Assembly (NCBI GenBank): GCA_963575745.1
Contig: CAUYUJ010015009.1
Location: forward strand, 263,773-327,772
Reading direction: 5' to 3'
DNA: 64,000 nucleotides
DNA from: Prorocentrum cordatum
Lineage: Eukaryota; Sar; Dinophyceae; Prorocentrales; Prorocentraceae
Numbering within the stretch: position 1 is the first letter of the stretch; each line of letters begins with the position of its first letter. This document shows positions 58,650 through 64,000 of the stretch, in pieces. The notes under the pieces are model-generated. The model saw nothing but the letters and a program-made list of their open reading frames with translations, did no database searches and was not told the origin of the DNA. A program made the translations under genes and the position numbers.

Positions 58650-59510
58650 GTTTTGCATCAACTTCGCGGATGGAGGGCGGGCGGTTTTCAAAATGTGACT
58701 CTCGCCCGAGCGCCGCGCACCTTCGCCCTAACCATTTGCAGAATATTTCACGGATGAACGGCGGGCAATTTACCCGACGTTGCTCTCGCCTGAGCGCGAC
58801 GCACATTCGTCCTCAACGTTTGCAAGAGTTTCACGGATGGGTGGCGGGAGGTTCTCCAAACGTCGCTCTTGCCTGAGCGCGGCGCACTTTCGTCTTCGAC
58901 GCTTGGAAGAGGTTCACGGATGACGGCGGGCGGTGGTCAAAACGAGGCTCTCGGCTTACCGCCGCGCACAGGTGTCTTAAATGTTTGCAAGCAGTTTCAC
59001 AGGTGGGCGGCTGATGGTTTTCAAACTGTGGCTCTCGCCTTAGCGCCGCGAGCCTCCGTCCTAACAATGCGCAGTCGTTTCTCGGATGGAGGGCAGTTCT
59101 TTTCAATTTTTGACTCTCGCCGTAGCGCCGCGCACGTTCGTCTAGACGATGGCAAAACAATCAGGGATGGACGGCGGGCGGTTTTTAAGATGTGGCTCTC
59201 GCCTAAGCGCCGCGCGGATTCGTCATCCCTGGGAGCCGTTTCACAGATAGGGGGCGGGAGGTCACAAAACTGTGCCCTCGCTTTAGCGCCGCGCACGTTC
59301 GCCTGAAGCCATGGCACGAGTTTGACGGATGGAGGGAAGGCGATTTTCAAAATGTGGCTTTCGCTTGAGCGCCGCGCACATTCGTCTTAAGCGCTGTCTT
59401 CAAACATTTCACTGGCGGAGCGCGGTTGGATTGCAAACCGTGGCTTTCGTTTTCGCGCCGCGCACGATCGTCTGAAGCATTCGCTAGAATTTGACAGAAG
59501 GGCAACGATT
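58650..59510. repeat. ~93-bp satellite array, about nine monomers
   Basis: Monomers share GGCGGGCGGTTTTCAAAATG, CTCGCCTTAGCGCCGCGCAC and TTTGCAAGAGTTTCACGG. It is the same family as 38310-38440 and 39600-39912. Confidence 0.9.
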
Positions 59511-59910
59511 CTTTTTGCAACATCTGGATGCCGCCTGATAATCGCGCACTTTCGTCTTGAGAGGTGATACTAGTTTGTAGGATTCTTATGAGTGACGTCC
59601 CAGAAGTTCGTGTTCTGGCGCGAGGTAAGACTGTCATGGCACAACAATCAGGTTGATCCGCGGTGTTGAACTCTCAGGAATGGTGTTCTGGCGCGATTCA
59701 AGATCGCCAGGGCGCAACAATAACGTTTATTCACGGCGTCGAAATCCCAAGAATGATGTTTTGGTACGGTTCGGGATTTTCAAACGGTTGTCTTCCAACG
59801 GGGCACTTCCAGCAGCGAAACCATTTTTTTGCAGGGACCTCTGAAAAAGGAACTCGGGGGCAAGATTGACTGCAACGTCGTTGATGACTCCTGGGTTTAC
59901 ACTGGTCCCA
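59511..59910. repeat. post-satellite segment, ~73-bp internal repeats
   Basis: Three degenerate units around GAATGGTGTTCTGGCGCGATTC and GAATGATGTTTTGGTACGG, then the CTGGGTTTACACTGGTCC end shared with 40180-40198. Bases 59911-60759 hold no recognised gene. Confidence 0.78.
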
Positions 59911-60759
59911 CTCCTCCTCCTCCGCCTCCTCCTACTCCTGGACCCCCTGGGAGTCATGCGCAGGCCTTCCAGTGAGGGTCCCCAGTTCGGGCCTTCCTCC
60001 TCCCCTCGTATCTCCCCTCGAGCGCGGGAGGTCCTCAGGTGCGGGTTCCCAGGGGGCTGGTGCAACATGCTGGCGCGTGGGCGCAACAACATGGAACCAG
60101 ACATCGGCAATTACAACTATCTCGTACCCCCCCGTGCACTGATAGTCTTATCGGCGTTGGACAAACCTCCCTTTAGTAAACCTCCCCTTAATGAAAACGG
60201 CCTGGGACCGAAACCGACGGACCTGGACCCGCACAAATGACGGCCGCGACGCCATCTCGCGAAGCGAAAACGGCCAATTCCGTAATCGACGCGTCAGGGT
60301 AGGAGGTCTGTCCACCCCCGAAAATGTGCTCGCTGTGTACCAAGGTCTGGCCGCACCGCACCAACATATCCGCGATGTTTCCCCCCACCACCTGCTTCCT
60401 CCTGTACCCCGCATCATCGGGTCCTCAATTGCTGAAGCTACGGTCATAATGGGAGAGGTGGTTACATCCTCGAACTGTCGAAGTGCCGTGGTAACAGGTA
60501 TGGCGCCAATGAGTTCAGGCGGCCTTGGCGGGTGCCGAGATGAATCTCCACGCCGGAGCCGCAGTGCCTGGGCCACGGTGAATAGGCTCTCTCGATTCGT
60601 TGGCCCAGCTCGTGCGGTCTGGGCCCAGAGAGCCCCAGGCCATCTGCTACATCGGGCGGGCCTCTGCACCCGACAGGGTGGTGGCTCCAGGAAACTGGGC
60701 CCACCAACGGGGATGAGGAGCCCCAGATCCAGTGTACCTCAAACAGCCACAAGTCAAGT

Positions 60760-60885
60760 CCTCCTCCTCCTCCTCCTCCTCCTCCTCCTCCTCCTCCTCC
60801 TCGTCCTCCTCCTCCTCCCCCCCTCTGCCCCCTCTTCCTCCTCCTCCTCCTCCTCCTCCTCCTCCTCCTCCTCCTCCTCCATCCT
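60760..60885. repeat. (TCC)n microsatellite
   Basis: TCC triplets with one GTCC and one CCCCCTCTG interruption. Confidence 0.95.
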
Positions 60886-60889
60886 TGAG

Positions 60890-61074
60890 CATCGTGCAAC
60901 GATCCCCAACCCCACTGGCCTGTTTTTGGCTCCACTAGCCGATCTACCCCTCCTAGATGGGGATACGGGCTGTTTGTTCCCTTCGGGTCTCGAGGGTCCT
61001 ATATCCCCAACTGGGGAGGGGATGGTGGGGCTGAGATGCCATGGCCGGGTGGGGATGGGGGAAGGATTAAACGG
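60890..61074. mobile_element. MITE-like element, copy 2
   Basis: Left end CATCGTGCAACGATCCCCAA and right end GGGGGAAGGATTAAACGGT are degenerate inverted repeats matching the 34.2-kb copy. The interior TTCGGGTCTCGAGG is also conserved. Bases 61075-61734 contain no recognised gene. Confidence 0.7.
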
Positions 61075-61734
61075 TACTGAATCCTCCCTCATCCCTCCTT
61101 CCTCCCTCCTCCTCCTCCTTTCTCCCATCTCCCTTCGCCTCCCCAAGACATGCGATGCCAACTTTTTTCAATACGCGGTCCTCCGAAATCTCAGCCCTGC
61201 CCCCCGGGCCGGTTTCTCGTCCTCGATCATTTTGACAGTCCCAGGGACCGGCGAGGGCCCCCAGAGGCCGCAACTGGAGAAACACCTCCACCCCAGCTTT
61301 GCAAGGGCGCTGCACGCCTGGGCCTCCCCGTGCTCCCGTAGGCGCCCAGTGCGACGGAGGAGCCGGAGGGTGGACGAGCCGACCAGCCGGAGCCCAGGGC
61401 CGACTGAGGGCAACCGTGGGAGGCCCGGGTGGCGCAGCAAGGCAGCCGAGCTCGGGCCGGACGACCAGCCGAGTGCAGTCGACTTCGACGCAGCCGACCG
61501 AGCAGAGGGACTCTTCTGGAAATCAGCCGCCACCGACCCTGGTCACAGAGGAGTTTCGGCAGCGTCACGAAGAAGCCCACGAGCCAGAAGGGCTGGCCGG
61601 CGCACCCGACGATGAAGAGGCATCAACAGGAGGTGCTGCAGGCAGCGCAGGCGTGCGAGCCGAGGCGTGCTGTCAGCTGGGCTCGTTGGGCGTGGCACGG
61701 GGGCAGCGCCCCCCGCTCCCCTTCTGAGAAGGAG

Positions 61735-61802
61735 GAGGGAGGAGGAGGAGGAGGAGGAGGAGAAGGAGGAGGAGGAGGAGGAGGAGGAGGAGGAGGAGGA
61801 GT
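61735..61802. repeat. (GGA)n microsatellite
   Basis: About 22 GGA triplets. Confidence 0.95.
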
Positions 61803-61914
61803 CGCTGTGTTTTTTCAGAGAGGCTCATCGATGCCTGCATCATGGGCGAGAGGCCTCCGCGGACACCCCTCACGAGCGGCGAACGTATCCATATCCACGT
61901 TCGGGGATTTTCTG

Positions 61915-61995
61915 ACCCGTGTCAGGCCTTGCAAGATCTTGCAAGATCGGGGCGCTCCGACTGACCCCCGTTTGCATCGACCCCCGTCTCGAGGC
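61915..61995. repeat. GCAAGATC and CCCCCGTTTGCATCGACC motif
   Basis: Third occurrence of the motif pair found at 29.95 and 33.5 kb. Confidence 0.7.
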
Positions 61996-62029
61996 TCCCG
62001 ACACGTCTTCGGTCTGGATTGAAGGGGCC

Positions 62030-62177
62030 CTAAGACACACAAATAAATACACACAAATAACAAGATTCCCAATATTTTCCAATATTTTCTAGGTTTTTGT
62101 CTCCCCCCCCCACTTCCCATATTTTCCTATATTTTCCTGGGGATCGACGATTAATTGTGTCTGTGTGTTTTTTCCCC
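62030..62177. mobile_element. AT-rich dispersed element, copy 4
   Basis: Starts AGACACACAAATAAATACAC, contains CCATATTTTCCTATATTTTC, ends GATTAATTGTGTCTGTGTG. Best match to copy 2. Confidence 0.7.
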
Positions 62178-62370
62178 TCCTGATGGATGACGGGGCCGCG
62201 ATCCCACGGATGCGCGGCCGGACGGGCTCGTCCGCGCGGGGCATCCGCAAAAAACAACAACCTGGATCCGTGGGGTCGCGGCCCAGGGGCCCGGCCCGGG
62301 CCCGCGCGCCCCTGTCCTCCTTGAGGAGCAGAGCCCTCGAGGGGGACCTCCCTCCTTTGATTGTTCCTTT

Positions 62371-62490
62371 TCCTCCTCCTCCTCCTCCTCCTCCTCCTCC
62401 TCCTCCTCCTCCTCCTCCTCCTCCTCCTCCTCCTCCTCCCCCCCTTGCCCCTCCTCCTCCTCCTCCTCCTCCTCCTCCTCCTCCTTCTTC
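62371..62490. repeat. (TCC)n microsatellite
   Basis: TCC triplets with one CCCCCCTTG interruption. Confidence 0.95.
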
Positions 62491-62497
62491 TCCCTAA

Positions 62498-62613
62498 GGT
62501 CCGCACGGATCCCACTCGGATCGAGCACTAGAGCCCCTTTCCCTGGCGTGTGGAAGCGCTACGGGGGGGCGCAAAGGGTTTCCAGCGCTCGACAAGGAAC
62601 CCGCGCGGAGCTC
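62498..62613. mobile_element. double-hairpin element, copy 6 (divergent)
   Basis: Ends GGTCCGCACGGATCC and CCCGCGCGGAGCTCC are degenerate inverted repeats. The central hairpins are eroded (GGCGTGTGGAAGCGCT). Confidence 0.5.
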
Positions 62614-62637
62614 CGAAAGCTTATGTTAATGCCGATG

Positions 62638-62691
62638 TCCTCCTCCTCCTCCTCCTCCTCCTCCTCCTCCTCCTCCTCCTCCTCCTCCTCC
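62638..62691. repeat. (TCC)n microsatellite
   Basis: 17-18 TCC triplets directly abutting the next MITE copy. Confidence 0.95.
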
Positions 62692-62862
62692 CATCGTTTA
62701 ACTGATCCCCATCTCCACTGGCATGTCCTCGGCCCCACTGGCCGATTTGCCCCCCTAGATGGGGATCCTCGAATCTCGAGGGGCCTACGTCCTCACCTGA
62801 GGGGGGCGGGATGGTGGACTGGGATGTCATGGCCCAATGGGAATGAGGGTACGTGAAACGAT
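62692..62862. mobile_element. MITE-like element, copy 3
   Basis: CATCGTTTAACTGATCCCCA at the left and GGGTACGTGAAACGAT at the right. Like copy 2 it begins next to a TCC tract and is followed by ACTGAATCCTCCCTCC. Bases 62863-63232 contain no recognised gene. Confidence 0.75.
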
Positions 62863-63232
62863 ACTGAATCCTCCCTCCTCCCTCCTCCCTCCCTCCTCCC
62901 TCCTCCTCCTCGTCCTCCTCGCGCCCACGCACGCGGACAGGCGAGCGCAGGGTGCGAGATTGAGCACGGAGAGCCGATGGATCGGGCGCACGCAGCGCCT
63001 GCATGAGGCCCGCCGACCACTGCGGCAGCCCCACTGTGAGCCTTCTCTTCTGCTCGGGGGGCGAGGCGAGAAGGAGAAGGCGAAGGATGGAGCATTCTTC
63101 CCACGATGTGTCTGGTCATTCTTGTTTGCTTTATCGCGGCGTTTCTCCCCGATCTCTGGCAGGAGTCGCAGTCGCCAAGGAAGTGGGGGACTATCCAACT
63201 AGCAGCAGCGGCAGCGAGCAAGGGAAATTGTG

Positions 63233-63322
63233 AGGAAGAGGAGGAGGAGGAGGAGGAGGAGGAGGAGGAGGAGGAGGGAGGAGGAGGAGGAGGAGGAGGA
63301 GAGGAGGAGGAGGCGGAGGAGG
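63233..63322. repeat. (GGA)n microsatellite
   Basis: About 28 GGA/GGC triplets. Confidence 0.95.
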
Positions 63323-63400
63323 GCCATCTTTGGGCTATTTTTTTGTTCGGCCCCCTGGCGCCCTGCCGGCAGGCTAAACCAAGTGCCGTCTGCGCGGCTG

Positions 63401-64000
63401 TCAGTCCACGCCCCAGCCGCCGAAGGGCGACTCCCTGCCCGCCGCCACGCGGGCCCGCGCCCAGCGAGCCGCGGCGGCGGGCGAGGCGAAGCCGTGGAGC
63501 TCCGCCGCCTGCCAGGCGTCCGCCACGACGGGCCTCAGCCCCCAGCGCGGCGGCCGCCCTGCACCAGCGGGAGCGCCTGCGCCATCCTCGCCGCCTGCGC
63601 CGTCGCGGAGCACCGCCGCGAGCCGCGCCTGCTCCTCCTGCGTGGGCGGCTGCGGAGCCGAGAGCCTGTCCTTGCTCTTGGGTTCCTGGAGGCGCATCAG
63701 GAGCCGCCGCGCCTTCGCCGCCCTCTCGCCAGGGCCTGGCCGTCCCTTGCAGCTGCCCAGCAAGCCTGTCCCAGCAGGTGGGGGCCGCTTCCAGAATCGG
63801 CACCCGCACTTCATGCACCAGGCCACGGCCCCGTCCCCGTTCTCGAGGCGCGAGACTACGATGCAGTGCCCGCGCACCTCCCGCGCCACTCCAGCTCCTG
63901 CAATCGCGGCCTTCAGCTCGGGAGCGGCCACCACCGCCTCCGCCTGCTCGGCGGCCGCGGCCCCAGCGGCAGCGGCGGGCGCCTGGCCGTGCTCCTCTCC
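63401..64000 (-). CDS. partial ORF with zinc-knuckle-like segment
   Basis: On the - strand the frame is open from the window edge to a stop at 63401, so the N-terminus is missing. About 24 Ala/Glu-rich residues precede VAAPELKAAIAG. A CMKCG pair followed by GSCKG suggests a zinc-binding knuckle (AVAWCMKCGCRFWKR). The rest is Arg/Ala/Pro-rich. Such a Cys segment is seen in C-terminal parts of dinoflagellate LINE proteins (from memory, not verified), so this may be another element remnant. A host gene is possible. Confidence 0.4.
   Translation of the reverse strand, partial: GEEHGQAPAAAAGAAAAEQAEAVVAAPELKAAIAGAGVAREVRGHCIVVSRLENGDGAVAWCMKCGCRFWKRPPPAGTGLLGSCKGRPGPGERAAKARRLLMRLQEPKSKDRLSAPQPPTQEEQARLAAVLRDGAGGEDGAGAPAGAGRPPRWGLRPVVADAWQAAELHGFASPAAAARWARARVAAGRESPFGGWGVD

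Overview
The window is nuclear DNA of a dinoflagellate. Three things point there: relics of the dinoflagellate spliced leader (DinoSL) directly upstream of several ORFs, APE-type LINE retrotransposons, and a very repeat-rich, GC-rich genome made of (TCC)n/(GGA)n/(GAT)n microsatellites, minisatellites and GC-rich hairpins. High GC would fit a Prorocentrum-like genome, but species is inference. No tRNA, rRNA, CRISPR array or housekeeping gene was recognised.

Layout. 1-8.1 kb: gene-free; minisatellites of a CCCAAGAGG type, a 32-bp GGATCC-containing array, a hairpin and an AT-richer tract. 8.1-27.3 kb: a distinct island of same-strand genes: a Helitron-type Rep/helicase gene (two long ORFs, 8193-11567 and 11678-15055), an orphan gene (17353-18171), a candidate SGNH hydrolase (19617-20321), an orphan gene with SAP-like C-terminal repeats (23135-24460) and another orphan (25948-26913). 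Between them lie three arrays of a ~95-bp monomer with the core CCCCAAAAATGTGACCAAC, plus duplicated leader and 3' cassettes. Every island gene has a DinoSL-like sequence within about 80 bp upstream of its ATG (14-18 of 21 positions). The tetramer GTAT occurs about once per 35-47 bp on the coding strand in all reading frames of these genes, roughly tenfold above expectation. ATAC is rare there and GTAT is ordinary in the LINE genes of the same window. This island is the most unusual object here.

27.3-38.2 kb: gene-free, with microsatellites, double-hairpin elements, a MITE-like family and short AT-rich dispersed repeats. 38.2-40.9 kb: satellite array holding a 5'-truncated LINE reverse transcriptase. 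42.3-46.3 kb: a nearly full-length + strand LINE with tandem DinoSL relics, an intact ORF1, and an ORF2 broken by one stop and two frameshifts. 46.7-54.3 kb: a decayed - strand LINE (endonuclease, RT, RNase H) split by a 2.4-kb block of tandem repeats. 54.7-57.4 kb: one long GGA/GAT microsatellite. 57.4-63.4 kb: satellites, palindromes, MITEs. 63.4-64 kb: the end of a - strand ORF with a zinc-knuckle-like segment, open to the window edge.

How the genes may work together: the Rep/helicase would supply rolling-circle replication or transposition. The other island genes share its orientation, DinoSL relics, flanking cassettes and GTAT enrichment, so they look like parts of one element or gene family cluster. 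That grouping is inference. Element termini could not be identified by eye.
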